Origin: JANLYC01 sp963750495
GTDB taxonomy: Bacteria > Actinomycetota > Actinomycetes > Propionibacteriales > Nocardioidaceae
NCBI GenBank assembly: GCA_963750495.1
Contig: CAVVQV010000004.1
Location: 372,001 to 436,000 of the forward strand
Direction of reading: 5' to 3'
Length of the DNA stretch: 64,000 nt
Shown piece by piece: positions 52,444-61,425 of this stretch (its first letter is position 1; every line of letters begins with the position of its first letter). Both the position numbers and the translations under genes were made by a program. The notes under the pieces were generated by a model that was given only the letters and a program-made list of their open reading frames with translations, had not been told where the DNA came from and did no database searches.

Positions 52444-53340
52444 TCAGCTCGTCGGCCTGGACAGGTCTGCGGAGATCTGCGACAGCTGCGCGAGCCGTTG
52501 CTCCAACGGCGGGTGCGTGGAGAACAGGCCGCTGATCGACTCCTTGTTGAGGGCCGGCGCGAACATGAACGCGTTGAACGCCTGCGTCGCGCGCAGGTCG
52601 CGGGTCGGGATGCGGGCCATGTCACCGGAGATCTTCGTCAGCGCGGAGGCCAGCGCCGACGGCTTGCCGGTCAGGTAGGCCCCGGCGCGGTCGGCCGACA
52701 GCTCGCGATAGCGGCTGAGCACCCGGGTGAGCAGGAACGAGATGAAGTACACGACCATGCTGCCCAGCCAGATCACGATGAACGGAACCGCACTGTTGTT
52801 GTCGCGTCGACCACCGCCGAAGAAGAACCCCCACCGCATGACGAGGCCGGCCGCGACACCGAGGAAGCCGGCGATCGTCATCACGAGCACGTCACGGTGC
52901 GCGACGTGGGACAGCTCGTGCGAGAGCACTCCCTCGAGCTCATCACGGTCGAGCCGGTGCAGGATGCCGGTGGTCACGCAGACGACGGAGTGGTTGGGGC
53001 TGCGCCCGGTCGCGAACGCATTGGGCACGTCGATGTCGGCGATGGCGACGCGCGGCTTGGGCATGTCGGCCATTGCGCAGAGCCGTTCGATCATCCCGTG
53101 CAGCTCCGGGGCCTGCTCCGGTGATACCTCGCGGGCCCGCATCGCCTTCATCGCGAGCTTGTCGGAGAAGTACCACTGACCGAGTCCGAGCGCGCTCCCG
53201 AGGACGATCACGGTCACCAGACCTGCACCTGCGGCGATGAGAGCCACCATCACGGTGACGTACAGACCACCGAGCAGCAGCATGACGAGACTCATCCGGG
53301 CCGTGAGCCCGGCGTCACTGCGGAATCGTGTGCTGGCCAT
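52444..53340 (-). CDS. htpX: HtpX-like membrane metallopeptidase
   Basis: The 298-residue M48B peptidase has two N-terminal helices, the zinc motif SHELSHVAHRD at about residue 140, the third ligand region RELSADRAGAYL and two further helices. It degrades damaged membrane proteins. It is cotranscribed with pspAB. A 145-base gap (53341-53485) separates it from pspAA and shows no gene. Confidence 0.93.
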   Translation of the reverse strand: MASTRFRSDAGLTARMSLVMLLLGGLYVTVMVALIAAGAGLVTVIVLGSALGLGQWYFSDKLAMKAMRAREVSPEQAPELHGMIERLCAMADMPKPRVAIADIDVPNAFATGRSPNHSVVCVTTGILHRLDRDELEGVLSHELSHVAHRDVLVMTIAGFLGVAAGLVMRWGFFFGGGRRDNNSAVPFIVIWLGSMVVYFISFLLTRVLSRYRELSADRAGAYLTGKPSALASALTKISGDMARIPTRDLRATQAFNAFMFAPALNKESISGLFSTHPPLEQRLAQLSQISADLSRPTS

Positions 53341-53485
53341 GTCGGGTGATGCCTCGCCTTCTGGACTTCTGCGTATGCGACGGAGACGACCTCACGTCGT
53401 CATCTAGTACGACGTCCGGACGCCGCCAAAGATTCCTGCCGTTCGAGGGTGAAAGGGCAAGAATTGGCTGTGAACAGCGCGGGGC

Positions 53486-53764
53486 TCAGCCGGGGATGAG
53501 GCCATCGTCGGCCAGCAGGTCCCTGACCTCGCCGAGCGTGGCCGAGTCATGCGGGAGCACCAGGTCGGACGGGATCAGCGCGTCCAGCGCCACCGGGGCG
53601 CCGAGATCACGGACCCGGTCGAGCAGCGCGCCGAGCGCGGCCGCGAAGCTCGGCTCGTCCTCGGCCTGGATCGCCGACTCGAGCTTGTCGTCGAGCTCGT
53701 TGAGCGCGTCGACGCTGTCGTCCGGTACGTCGAACTGACCTTCGCTCAGGATCCTGATGATCAT
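53486..53764 (-). CDS. pspAA: PspA-associated protein PspAA
   Basis: The 92-residue acidic protein MIIRILSEGQFDVPDDSVDA is typical of PspAA, which is encoded with PspA in many actinobacteria and archaea. Its last part (LIPSDLVLPHDSATLGEV) is conserved. The start overlaps the stop of pspA by four bases, so the two are coupled. Confidence 0.88.
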   Translation of the reverse strand: MIIRILSEGQFDVPDDSVDALNELDDKLESAIQAEDEPSFAAALGALLDRVRDLGAPVALDALIPSDLVLPHDSATLGEVRDLLADDGLIPG

Positions 53765-54516
53765 GCCTTCTCCTCCTCCGCGTTCGGTGCCTCGATCTGG
53801 GCCGGAGCCTGCGAACCGGCCAGCTGGCCCTTCATGGCAGCGAGCTGTGCCTCGACGTCGCCGGTGGCAGACATCTGCTCGAGCTCACGGGTGATGTCGT
53901 CCTTACCGCCGGACACGTGATCCTCGAGCGCCCCGGAGGCGATCAGCTCGTCGACGGCTCCGGCTCGCGCCTGCATCTGCGCCGTCTTGTCCTCGGCGCG
54001 CTCGATCGCCATACCGACATCGCCCATCTCCTCGGAGATGCCGGAGAACGCCTCGTTGATCTTGGACTGCGCCTCGGCGGCCGTGTAGGTCGCCTTGAGG
54101 GTCTCCTTGCGGGTGCGGAACGACTCGATCTTCGCCTGCAGCCGCTGGGAGGCCGTGGTCAGCTTGGCCTCCTCCGCCTGCAGGTTGGTGTGCTGCGTCT
54201 GCAGGTCGGCGATCTGCTGCTGCAGCCCGGAGCGCCGCGTCAGCGCCTCCCGGGCCAGGTCCTCGCGCCCCTGCGCCAGCGCCTGCTGGGCCTGACCCTG
54301 CAGCTTCGTGGACTGCTGGTCGAGCTGCTGGATCTGCAGCTCGAGCCGCTTGCGACTGGTGGCGACGTCGGCCAGCCCACGGCGGACCTTCTGCAACAGC
54401 TCCTGCTGCTTGACGTAGCTGTAGTCGAGCGTCTCGCGCGGGTCCTCCGCACGGTCGAGAGCCTTGTTGGCCTTGGATCGGAAGATCAATGAGATCCGCT
54501 GCATGATGCCGCTCAT
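53761..54516 (-). CDS. pspA: Phage shock protein A (PspA/IM30)
   Basis: The 251-residue protein starts MSGIMQRISLIFRSKANKAL, an amphipathic membrane-binding helix, then a long coiled coil (about 25-190) and a C-terminal QMSATGDVEAQLAAMKGQL. PspA/IM30 forms large rings or rods on stressed membranes to preserve proton-motive force. The ATG at 54516 is preferred over one at 54582. It leads the pspA-pspAA pair. It is divergent from the DUF3043 gene across about 220 bases. Confidence 0.94.
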   Translation of the reverse strand: MSGIMQRISLIFRSKANKALDRAEDPRETLDYSYVKQQELLQKVRRGLADVATSRKRLELQIQQLDQQSTKLQGQAQQALAQGREDLAREALTRRSGLQQQIADLQTQHTNLQAEEAKLTTASQRLQAKIESFRTRKETLKATYTAAEAQSKINEAFSGISEEMGDVGMAIERAEDKTAQMQARAGAVDELIASGALEDHVSGGKDDITRELEQMSATGDVEAQLAAMKGQLAGSQAPAQIEAPNAEEEKA

Positions 54517-54738
54517 CGCACGCGCCTGCCCCTTCGGTTGCCCCTCGTGTCCTCGGGTGCACGGGAGGTGGCCTCCCAGCACCGTCGCACGGCGGTTCGC
54601 CGTACCCCGCCAGCCTACGGGTCAGGAAAGGACACGTCAGCGCCAGCAGGTAGGCTGCGGTCAAACGGGACGCCGCGTCCGACCGTGCCCGATACGGCGA
54701 GACCGGCAGCCCTCGGTCGATGGGTAGGCATAGTTTCG

Positions 54739-55317
54739 GTGTTTGGCAGGCGTACGGCGAAAGACGTGTCGACCGAGGAGTCCGTCGCGACGGACAAAAT
54801 CGGCGGGAAGGGTCGCCCGACGCCCACCCGCAAGGAAGCCGAGGCGGCCCGCAAGAAGCGCAACGCGCCGCCGCGCAACCGCAAGGAAGCCGCCGCGCTC
54901 CGCCGGGAGCGCACCAAGGCGGCCCGCGAGAAGCAACGCGAGGCCCTGGCCGGAGGCGGGTCCGACGCCTACCTGCCGGCGCGCGACCGCGGCGAGGTGC
55001 GAGGTTTCGTGCGCGACTGGATCGACTCCCGGTTCACGATCGGCCAATTCCTGCTCGTCTTCTTCTTCGTCGTCTTCGCCCTGGTCTACGTACGCGCGCC
55101 GTGGGCGGCCAGCCTTTCGTCGAGCCTCTTCCTGACGGTCATCCTGCTCATGGTGCTCGACTCGGTCCGCATCAGCCGAGGCGTCAAGAAGGCCGTCGCC
55201 GCGCGCTTCAGCGACGCGAGCACCAAGGGCCTCACCATGTACGCGCTGCTCCGGGCCTGGCAGATGCGCCGGCTGCGGCTGCCCAAGCCGCGCGTCAAGG
55301 TCGGCGACAAGATCTAG
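54739..55317 (+). CDS. DUF3043 family membrane protein
   Basis: The 192-residue protein has a long Lys/Arg/Glu-rich head (about 20-85, KEAEAARKKRNAPPRNRKEA and similar) followed by two helices (about 105-140 in FLLVFFFVVFALVYVRAPWA and SLFLTVILLMVLDSVRISRG). It is an actinobacterial family of unknown function and equals Rv2206 by order. The charged head may bind RNA or phospholipid. The GTG at 54739 is the start. Confidence 0.85.
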   Translation: MFGRRTAKDVSTEESVATDKIGGKGRPTPTRKEAEAARKKRNAPPRNRKEAAALRRERTKAAREKQREALAGGGSDAYLPARDRGEVRGFVRDWIDSRFTIGQFLLVFFFVVFALVYVRAPWAASLSSSLFLTVILLMVLDSVRISRGVKKAVAARFSDASTKGLTMYALLRAWQMRRLRLPKPRVKVGDKI

Positions 55318-55375
55318 CTTCCTCCCCCGATGGACCCCGTCAGCGTCGGTCCACGGTGCGACGTAGGGTCGAGAG

Positions 55376-56374
55376 ATGGACTTCAGACATCTCGGTACGT
55401 CAGGGCTCAAGGTCAGTGAGATCAGCTACGGCAACTGGTTGACGCACGGCTCACAGGTCGAGGAGGAACAGGCACACGCCTGCGTCCGGCGGGCCCTCGA
55501 CGAAGGCATCACCACGTTCGACACCGCCGACGTGTACGCCAACACGAAGGCTGAGTCGGTGCTCGGCCGGGCCCTGGACGGCCAGCGGCGCGAGTCGGTC
55601 GAGATCTTCACCAAGGTCTTCTGGCCCACCGGGCCTGGCGGACCTAACGACGCGGGACTTTCGCGCAAGCACATCCACGAGGGAATCGACGGCAGCCTCA
55701 CACGGCTCCAGACCGACTACGTCGATCTGTATCAGGCGCACCGGTACGACGTCGACACCCCGCTCGAAGAGACCATGGAAGCCTTCGCCGACGTTGTCCG
55801 AGCCGGAAAGGCGCTGTACATCGGCGCATCGGAGTGGACCGCTGACCAGCTGCGCGCCGGACATGCGCTGGCACGTGAGCTCCGCATCCCGTTCGTGTCC
55901 AACCAACCGCAGTACAACATGCTCTGGCGGGTGATCGAGGCCGACGTCATCCCGACCAGCCAGGAGCTCGGCATCGGTCAGATCGTCTGGTCGCCGATCG
56001 CGCAGGGCATCCTCACGGGCAAGTACCTGCCGGGTGCGCAGCCACCGGAAGGATCGCGGGCAGCGCACGAAGAGGCCGGCAGCTTCCTGCGCAAGCGGAT
56101 GAGCGACGCGATGCTCGAGCGTGTACAGAAGCTGCGGCCCATCGCCGACGACCTCGGGCTCTCGCTGGCACAGCTCGCGATCGCCTGGGTGCTCGCCAAC
56201 CCGGCCGTGTCGTCGGCAATCATCGGGGCCTCCCGACCCGAGCAGGTGACCGAGAACGTCAAGGCCTCCGGCCAGAAGCTCGACGCCGACGTCCTCACGG
56301 CGATCGACAACGTCCTGGCACCGGACGTCGAGCGCGACCCGGCCCTCACCCGCTCCCCCGAGTCCCGCGGCTGA
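55376..56374 (+). CDS. Aldo/keto reductase (potassium-channel beta-like family)
   Basis: The 332-residue TIM-barrel enzyme has FDTADVYANTKAESVLGRAL, EIFTKVFWP with the catalytic Lys, DLYQAHRYD with the His and IVWSPIAQGILTGKYLPG plus IIGASRPEQV for NADPH. It reduces aldehydes or acts as a redox-sensing subunit. It stands alone, 58 bases behind DUF3043 and closed by a hairpin. Confidence 0.9.
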   Translation: MDFRHLGTSGLKVSEISYGNWLTHGSQVEEEQAHACVRRALDEGITTFDTADVYANTKAESVLGRALDGQRRESVEIFTKVFWPTGPGGPNDAGLSRKHIHEGIDGSLTRLQTDYVDLYQAHRYDVDTPLEETMEAFADVVRAGKALYIGASEWTADQLRAGHALARELRIPFVSNQPQYNMLWRVIEADVIPTSQELGIGQIVWSPIAQGILTGKYLPGAQPPEGSRAAHEEAGSFLRKRMSDAMLERVQKLRPIADDLGLSLAQLAIAWVLANPAVSSAIIGASRPEQVTENVKASGQKLDADVLTAIDNVLAPDVERDPALTRSPESRG

Positions 56375-56390
56375 CCTTCGGCCGCCCAAG

Positions 56391-56432
56391 GATCCGAGTG
56401 CTGCGCACCTCCGCCCACGCAGCACTCGGATC
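56391..56432. terminator. Bidirectional hairpin terminator
   Basis: A perfect 15-bp stem (GATCCGAGTGCTGCG at 56391-56405 and its complement at 56418-56432) with a 12-base loop lies between two converging genes. It lacks a strong T-run, but its placement fits termination in both directions. Confidence 0.75.
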
Positions 56433-56437
56433 GTCGG

Positions 56438-56641
56438 TTACTCCGCGGACAGCGACATGGGTCCATAGACGACCCGGTCGTCCTCGAGGAGCGTCGCCTG
56501 CGCGGCCCCTGCATCGGCGAGCTCGCGCCACACTTCCCCCAGCCATGACTCGGCATCACTCTGCGACGAGAAATCGGGAATCTCGAAGTGCACCGCCGCA
56601 GGAGCGCCTGCACTGTCCTCGATGCGCCACGTCCAACCCAT
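56438..56641 (-). CDS. Small conserved hypothetical protein
   Basis: The 67-residue protein MGWTWRIEDSAGAPAAVHFE, with SQSDAESWLGEVWRELADAG and VYGPMSLS, belongs to a small family common in actinobacteria with no known role. It has AAGGGAC before its ATG. It converges with the aldo/keto reductase over the hairpin and is divergent from the riboswitch. Confidence 0.7.
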   Translation of the reverse strand: MGWTWRIEDSAGAPAAVHFEIPDFSSQSDAESWLGEVWRELADAGAAQATLLEDDRVVYGPMSLSAE

Positions 56642-56734
56642 GGTGATCCGTCCCTTCGTCGCCGGCCGTGACGCGAGCCTAGTGCCGCGACGGAGCCCCT
56701 TTCACCCGTCAGGCCCGTCACCGGCTGTCTCCTT

Positions 56735-56870
56735 TGACTCCGACCGGCACGACGTGGGACCGTCTGTACAGCTCGCTCCGCAGGGGAAGCCGGTGCAACT
56801 CCGGCGCTGACCCGCAACCGTGAAGCGTCCTCATCGAGGCCGCCAGCCGGGAGACCTGCGTCGGGCACGG
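56735..56870 (+). ncRNA. Cobalamin riboswitch
   Basis: The B12-box core is plain: GCCGGTGCAACTCCGGCGCT, then GACCCGCAACCGTGA, and further on GCCAGCCGGGAGACCTGC, which together are the conserved core of adenosylcobalamin riboswitches. It ends about 100 bases before the ATG at 56973, leaving space for an expression platform. In the presence of cobalamin it should lower expression of the ECF transporter genes behind it. Borders are approximate. The 331-base gap holds no gene. Confidence 0.93.
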
Positions 56871-56972
56871 CTCCACACATCCGTCGAGGTCTGCGGGACG
56901 GGGCCGGACAGTTGGCCGTGCCTTCGCCGACCGATCCGGACAGTTCTTCAGACCCTGTCTGAAAGGGTCCCG

Positions 56973-57800
56973 ATGACCCCCTCGAGACGCATCGCCGCCA
57001 CCTTCCTCACGCTGGTCCTCGCCATGGTCGCCGCGCTCGCGGGACTCGCAGGACTCACGCCGTCGTACGCCGGGACTGCGTCGACGGCCGCTACCAGCGC
57101 TCACCTCGCCCCCGCCTCGCAGAGTGCATCCCTTGCCGCGAGCGACGGCTACACCTATTGGGCCTACTTCACGTGGGACGCTTCGGCCTCGAATTGGCAG
57201 CTGGCCCCGGTCGGCGCCAACGACAAGAAGATCGACCCGGAGGACGGAGACGTCTACGGTTTCCGCTGGGCTCTCAACGTAGGCACCACGTCCGCGCGCG
57301 AGCCTCGCGCCGGCGGTGACTTCGCCGCCATCTGTGGCAGTGAGCCGACCACCGGGTCAGGAGTGCGGATCGCCTACGTCATCGACTACGGAACATCCAC
57401 GGACGCGCCGAGCGGTCAGCAACCACCCGAGCCCCGGGGGATCTGCCTGAACGCCAAGGGCTCCGCCACTGTCCAGCAGGCGCTTCAGGCCGCGACGCCG
57501 GTGCGGACGTCCGGCGGCGGTTTCCTGTGCGCGATCGACAACTACCCGTCGAGTGGCTGCGGCGACACCTTCAAGAACGCCAAGAACCCCCCGCCCGACC
57601 AGCCTGTCGAGCTGGTCCTTCCGACCCAGGCGACCGGCTCGGCCAGCGACACGTCCACCAATCCGTCGGACGCGACGAGCAGCCAGTCCGACAGCGAGTC
57701 CGACAGCGGGTCCGGTGCGGCGTGGCCGATCATCCTGACGATCGCCATCGTGGCCATCCTGACCGTCGGCGCGCTGGTCGTGCGCCGGCGACGGTCCTGA
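56973..57800 (+). CDS. Exported membrane-anchored protein of a B12-regulated ECF locus
   Basis: The 275-residue protein has a signal peptide (AATFLTLVLAMVAALAGLAG), an exported domain (about 50-220) with four Cys, a Ser/Asp-rich linker and a C-terminal helix with a basic end (WPIILTIAIVAILTVGALVV then RRRRS). It resembles the SCO2325-type membrane proteins of actinobacterial cobalt or cobalamin uptake loci, judged from memory of the family. It is the first gene after the riboswitch. It may bind the substrate outside the cell. Confidence 0.7.
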   Translation: MTPSRRIAATFLTLVLAMVAALAGLAGLTPSYAGTASTAATSAHLAPASQSASLAASDGYTYWAYFTWDASASNWQLAPVGANDKKIDPEDGDVYGFRWALNVGTTSAREPRAGGDFAAICGSEPTTGSGVRIAYVIDYGTSTDAPSGQQPPEPRGICLNAKGSATVQQALQAATPVRTSGGGFLCAIDNYPSSGCGDTFKNAKNPPPDQPVELVLPTQATGSASDTSTNPSDATSSQSDSESDSGSGAAWPIILTIAIVAILTVGALVVRRRRS

Positions 57801-57824
57801 CCTCCGCGCTGACAGGTTGACCAC

Positions 57825-58964
57825 GTGCGTCCCGTCCACTCCCCCACCTTCGCCCGGCCGCTCCACCCGGGTGCCTGGTGGCTGTGGGCGATCGGCCTGG
57901 CGGCTGCGGTCAGCCGGACCACGAACCCGGTGATCTGCCTGCTGGTGCTCGCGGTGGCCGGCTACGTGGTGGTGGCGCGACGATCGCGGGCTCCCTGGGC
58001 GTACGCCTACGGCGCGTTCCTGCGCCTGGGACTGCTCATCATCGTGGTCCGGATCGTGCTGCAGGCGGTGCTCTCCAGCGAGTCGCAAGGGATCCACGTG
58101 CTCGTCCAGCTGCCCGAGATCCCGTTGCCGGACTGGGCTGCCGGGCTCAAGCTCGGGGGGCTCATCACGTGGGAGGCGGTGATCACGGCGTTCGAGCAGG
58201 GCTTGCAGCTGGCCACGATCATCTGCTGCGTCGGGGCGGCCAACGCGCTGGCGAGCGCGCAGCGGCTGCTGCGGTCCGTGCCCGGTGCGTTGTACGAGGT
58301 CGGGGTCGCTGCTGTCGTGGCGCTCACGTTCGCTCCCCAGCTGGTGGCCGACGCGGTGCGCGTCCGCGGCGCGCAGCGGCTGCGCGGGTACGACGGCCGC
58401 GGCCTGACCGCGCTGCGACGAACGGCCATGCCGGTTCTCGAGGGAGCCCTGGGCAGGTCGGTCGAGCTCGCCGCGGCGATGGACAGCCGTGGCTACGGCC
58501 GTACGACCGACGTGGCCGCTCGGACCCGGCGTGTCACGGCGGTGCTCGTCTTCGCCGGTGTGCTCGGTGTCTGCGTCGGCCTGTACGGACTGCTCGACGC
58601 GAGTGCCTCGACCTGGTTGGGGCTGCCGATGCTGGCCCTCGGGGCTGTGCTGGCGTCCGGCGGGCTTGTCGTCGGGGGGCGACGAACCCGCCGGACGCGC
58701 TATCGCCCTGATCCCTGGGCCGCTCCGGAGTGGATGGTGGCGGCGTCCGGTATCGCTTGTGCGGCGGCGCTGTTCGTGGTCGCGCAGCGCGATCCGGCAG
58801 CCGCGATCCCGCCCTACCCGATGGACCTGCCCCAGGTGCCGCTGCTGGCAGTGCTCGGGGTTCTCGTCGCGGTGCTACCGGCCTTCCTCGCGCCACCTCC
58901 GCCCGACCGTATGGCAGCGCCTCCCGAACCGGCCCCCGCCGAGCGTGTGGAGGTGTCGCTGTGA
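57825..58964 (+). CDS. ECF transporter transmembrane (T) subunit, CbiQ-like
   Basis: The 379-residue protein has six or more helices and the coupling-helix motif VELAAAMDSRGYGRTT, in which the Ala-x3-Arg-Gly is typical of EcfT. It couples ATPase domains to the substrate-binding S component. Its stop overlaps the GTG of the ATPase gene by four bases. The C-terminal 100 residues have extra helices not found in short EcfT proteins. Confidence 0.85.
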   Translation: MRPVHSPTFARPLHPGAWWLWAIGLAAAVSRTTNPVICLLVLAVAGYVVVARRSRAPWAYAYGAFLRLGLLIIVVRIVLQAVLSSESQGIHVLVQLPEIPLPDWAAGLKLGGLITWEAVITAFEQGLQLATIICCVGAANALASAQRLLRSVPGALYEVGVAAVVALTFAPQLVADAVRVRGAQRLRGYDGRGLTALRRTAMPVLEGALGRSVELAAAMDSRGYGRTTDVAARTRRVTAVLVFAGVLGVCVGLYGLLDASASTWLGLPMLALGAVLASGGLVVGGRRTRRTRYRPDPWAAPEWMVAASGIACAAALFVVAQRDPAAAIPPYPMDLPQVPLLAVLGVLVAVLPAFLAPPPPDRMAAPPEPAPAERVEVSL

Positions 58965-60577
58965 TCCGTTTCGATGCCGTGAGCGTGACGTACGACGGTG
59001 CAGTCCGCCCCACGCTCGAGGACGTGTCGTTCGAGATCCCGGAAGGTGAGCTGTGCCTGGTGGTCGGGCCGACCGGGTCGGGCAAGTCGACTTTGCTCAA
59101 GGCGATGAACGGCCTGGTGCCCCACTTCACCGGCGGCACGCTGAAGGGAACGGTGTCAGTCGACGGGCGGTCGACGCGTGACCACCGCCCCCGAGATCTC
59201 GTCGACGTCGTGGGCTACGTGGGGCAGGATCCGCTGGCCGGGTTCGTGACCGAGTCGGTCGAGGACGAGCTCGCCTACGGCATGGAGTCGCTCAGCATCG
59301 CGCCAGGAACCATGCGCAAGCGCGTCGAGGAGACCCTCGACCTGCTCGGGCTCGCCGAGGTTCGTCATCGCCCCCTCTCGACCCTCAGCGGCGGGCAGCA
59401 GCAGCGGGTCGCCATCGGTTCGGTGCTCACCACCCACCCCCGCGTCCTCGTCCTCGACGAACCGACGAGCGCCCTCGACCCGCAGGCGGCCGAGGAGGTG
59501 CTGTCGGCGCTGCAGCGGCTCGTCCACGACCTCGGGCTCACGGTCGTGCTTGCCGAGCACCGGCTCGAACGCGTCATCCAGTACGCCGACCAGGTGCTGC
59601 TGGTGCCTGGGGACGGTGCACGGGTCGTGGTCGGGCCTCCCGCCGAGGTGATGCGTCACTCACCGGTGGCACCACCGGTTGTCGAGCTCGGCCGGCTCGG
59701 CGGATGGAGCCCGCTCCCGCTGTCGGTGCGCGATGCTCGCCGTGAGGCTGCCGCGATGCGCACGGCCCTCGACGACGTACCCGTCCCGGACCACTCCGGC
59801 GTCGACACCGGCGCTGTTCTCGCGGCCACGTCCCACCTGCTCGTGTCCTACGGACCGACGAATGCGGTGCGCGACGTGTCGACGACCGCGAGCGCGCACG
59901 AGATCATCGCCCTGATGGGGCGCAACGGTGCGGGAAAGTCGACCCTGCTGAGGGCCTTGGTCGGGCTCGCAAAAGCCAGTGGTGGGTTGTCGGTGGGCGG
60001 GCTCGATCCACGCCAGGCCAAGCCGTCCAGGCTCATCGGCGCCGTCGGGCTCGTTCCGCAGAACCCGAGCGACATCCTGTACGCCGAGTCGGTGGCCGAC
60101 GAGTGCGCGACCGCTGACCACGACGCCGGCGCCGAGCCCGGCACCGCGCGGCGCCTGCTGGACGAGCTCGCACCAGACGTCTCGCCGGATCGCCACCCCA
60201 CCGACCTGTCCGAAGGGCAGCGGCTGATCCTGGCGCTGTGCGTGGTCCTCACCGCCGCTCCCCCGCTGCTGTTGCTCGACGAGCCCACGCGCGGCCTCGA
60301 CTACGGCGCGAAACGGCGGTTGATGACGATCCTGCGCAAGCTCGTCGCCGACGGCCGTGCCGTGCTGCTCGCCACGCACGACGTCGAGCTCGTCGCGGAG
60401 GTGGCCACCCGGGTCCTGGTGATGGCCGAGGGTGAGATCGTGGCGGACGGCCCCACCCCGGAGGTGGTCGTGGCGTCTCCTGCGTTCGCCCCGCAGGTGG
60501 CGAAGGTCCTGGCACCGCAGCCGTGGCTCACGGTGTCGGACGTGGCGAACGGGCTGGCGATGGCTGTGCCGTCATGA
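58961..60577 (+). CDS. ECF transporter ATPase, two ABC domains fused
   Basis: The 538-residue protein fuses two ABC domains. Domain 1 has Walker A GPTGSGKSTLLKAM (about residue 35), signature LSGGQQQRVAIGS and Walker B VLVLDEPTSALD. Domain 2 (from about 290) has Walker A GRNGAGKSTLLRAL, a variant signature LSEGQRLILAL and Walker B LLLLDEPTRGLD. It is the EcfA-EcfA' energiser in one chain. It is coupled on both sides by four-base overlaps. Confidence 0.9.
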   Translation: MIRFDAVSVTYDGAVRPTLEDVSFEIPEGELCLVVGPTGSGKSTLLKAMNGLVPHFTGGTLKGTVSVDGRSTRDHRPRDLVDVVGYVGQDPLAGFVTESVEDELAYGMESLSIAPGTMRKRVEETLDLLGLAEVRHRPLSTLSGGQQQRVAIGSVLTTHPRVLVLDEPTSALDPQAAEEVLSALQRLVHDLGLTVVLAEHRLERVIQYADQVLLVPGDGARVVVGPPAEVMRHSPVAPPVVELGRLGGWSPLPLSVRDARREAAAMRTALDDVPVPDHSGVDTGAVLAATSHLLVSYGPTNAVRDVSTTASAHEIIALMGRNGAGKSTLLRALVGLAKASGGLSVGGLDPRQAKPSRLIGAVGLVPQNPSDILYAESVADECATADHDAGAEPGTARRLLDELAPDVSPDRHPTDLSEGQRLILALCVVLTAAPPLLLLDEPTRGLDYGAKRRLMTILRKLVADGRAVLLATHDVELVAEVATRVLVMAEGEIVADGPTPEVVVASPAFAPQVAKVLAPQPWLTVSDVANGLAMAVPS

Positions 60578-61389
60578 CCACCACACAGGCGGCGGCGCGG
60601 CCGGCGGCGGCCGGGCCGGTCCCGCTGATCCGGCTGCCGTTGCGGTCGGTCGTGGTGCTCGGAGTCGTCTCGCTCGTCGGCCTGGTGGCCTACGCCTGGC
60701 CGTTCGTGGTCCAGCCGGGCGCTGCGCTGGACAATTCGCACAGCGGAGACGCCCCGTGGTTCTTCGTGATCTTGTTGCCGATGCTCGCCGCGGTCGTGCT
60801 GGCCGATCTGTCGTCCGGTGGTATCGACGCCAAGGCGGTGGCCATGCTCGGCATGCTGGCGGCCATCGGGGCAGCGCTGCGGGCGCTGGGTCCGGGAGCG
60901 GCGGGCCTGGAGCCGAGCTTCATCGTGATCCTGCTGGGTGGACGGGTCTTCGGTCGCGGATTCGGCTTCGTGCTGGGGGCGCTCACGCTGTTCGCCGGCG
61001 CCCTCATCACCGGAGGCGTGGGGCCCTGGCTGCCATTCCAGATGTTCGCGGCCGGCTGGGTCGGGCTCGCGTCGGGGATGCTCCCCCAGCTGCGCGGCCG
61101 GGCAGAGGTGGTGATGTTGGCGGCGTACGGCGTGGTGGCCGGGCTGTTCTACGGCATGCTGCTCAACCTGTGGTTCTGGCCGTTCGCGGCGTACTCGCCC
61201 GAGGTCACGTACATCGCCGGCGCCCCGCTGGCGGACAACCTGCATCGCTACGGGGTCTTCTGGGCCACCACCTCGCTCGGCTGGGACGTGCCCCGCGGGA
61301 TCCTGACGGCGACCGCGGTGCTCCTCGCGGGACGGCCGGTGCTCGGCGCCCTGCGGCGTACCGCCCGCCGTGCCCACTTCACCCCCTGA
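60574..61389 (+). CDS. ECF transporter S component
   Basis: The 271-residue protein has about six helices (for example VVLGVVSLVGLVAYAWPFVV and FIVILLGGRVFGRGFGFVLG) without ATPase or other motifs, and is coupled to the ATPase gene. It fits an ECF S component, which sets substrate choice. The B12 riboswitch in front suggests cobalamin, a precursor or cobalt, which is an inference from regulation. It ends the operon. Confidence 0.8.
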   Translation: MTTTQAAARPAAAGPVPLIRLPLRSVVVLGVVSLVGLVAYAWPFVVQPGAALDNSHSGDAPWFFVILLPMLAAVVLADLSSGGIDAKAVAMLGMLAAIGAALRALGPGAAGLEPSFIVILLGGRVFGRGFGFVLGALTLFAGALITGGVGPWLPFQMFAAGWVGLASGMLPQLRGRAEVVMLAAYGVVAGLFYGMLLNLWFWPFAAYSPEVTYIAGAPLADNLHRYGVFWATTSLGWDVPRGILTATAVLLAGRPVLGALRRTARRAHFTP

Positions 61390-61425
61390 CCCTGACTTGA
61401 CCTGACCCTGCCCCCGCTGATCGCG

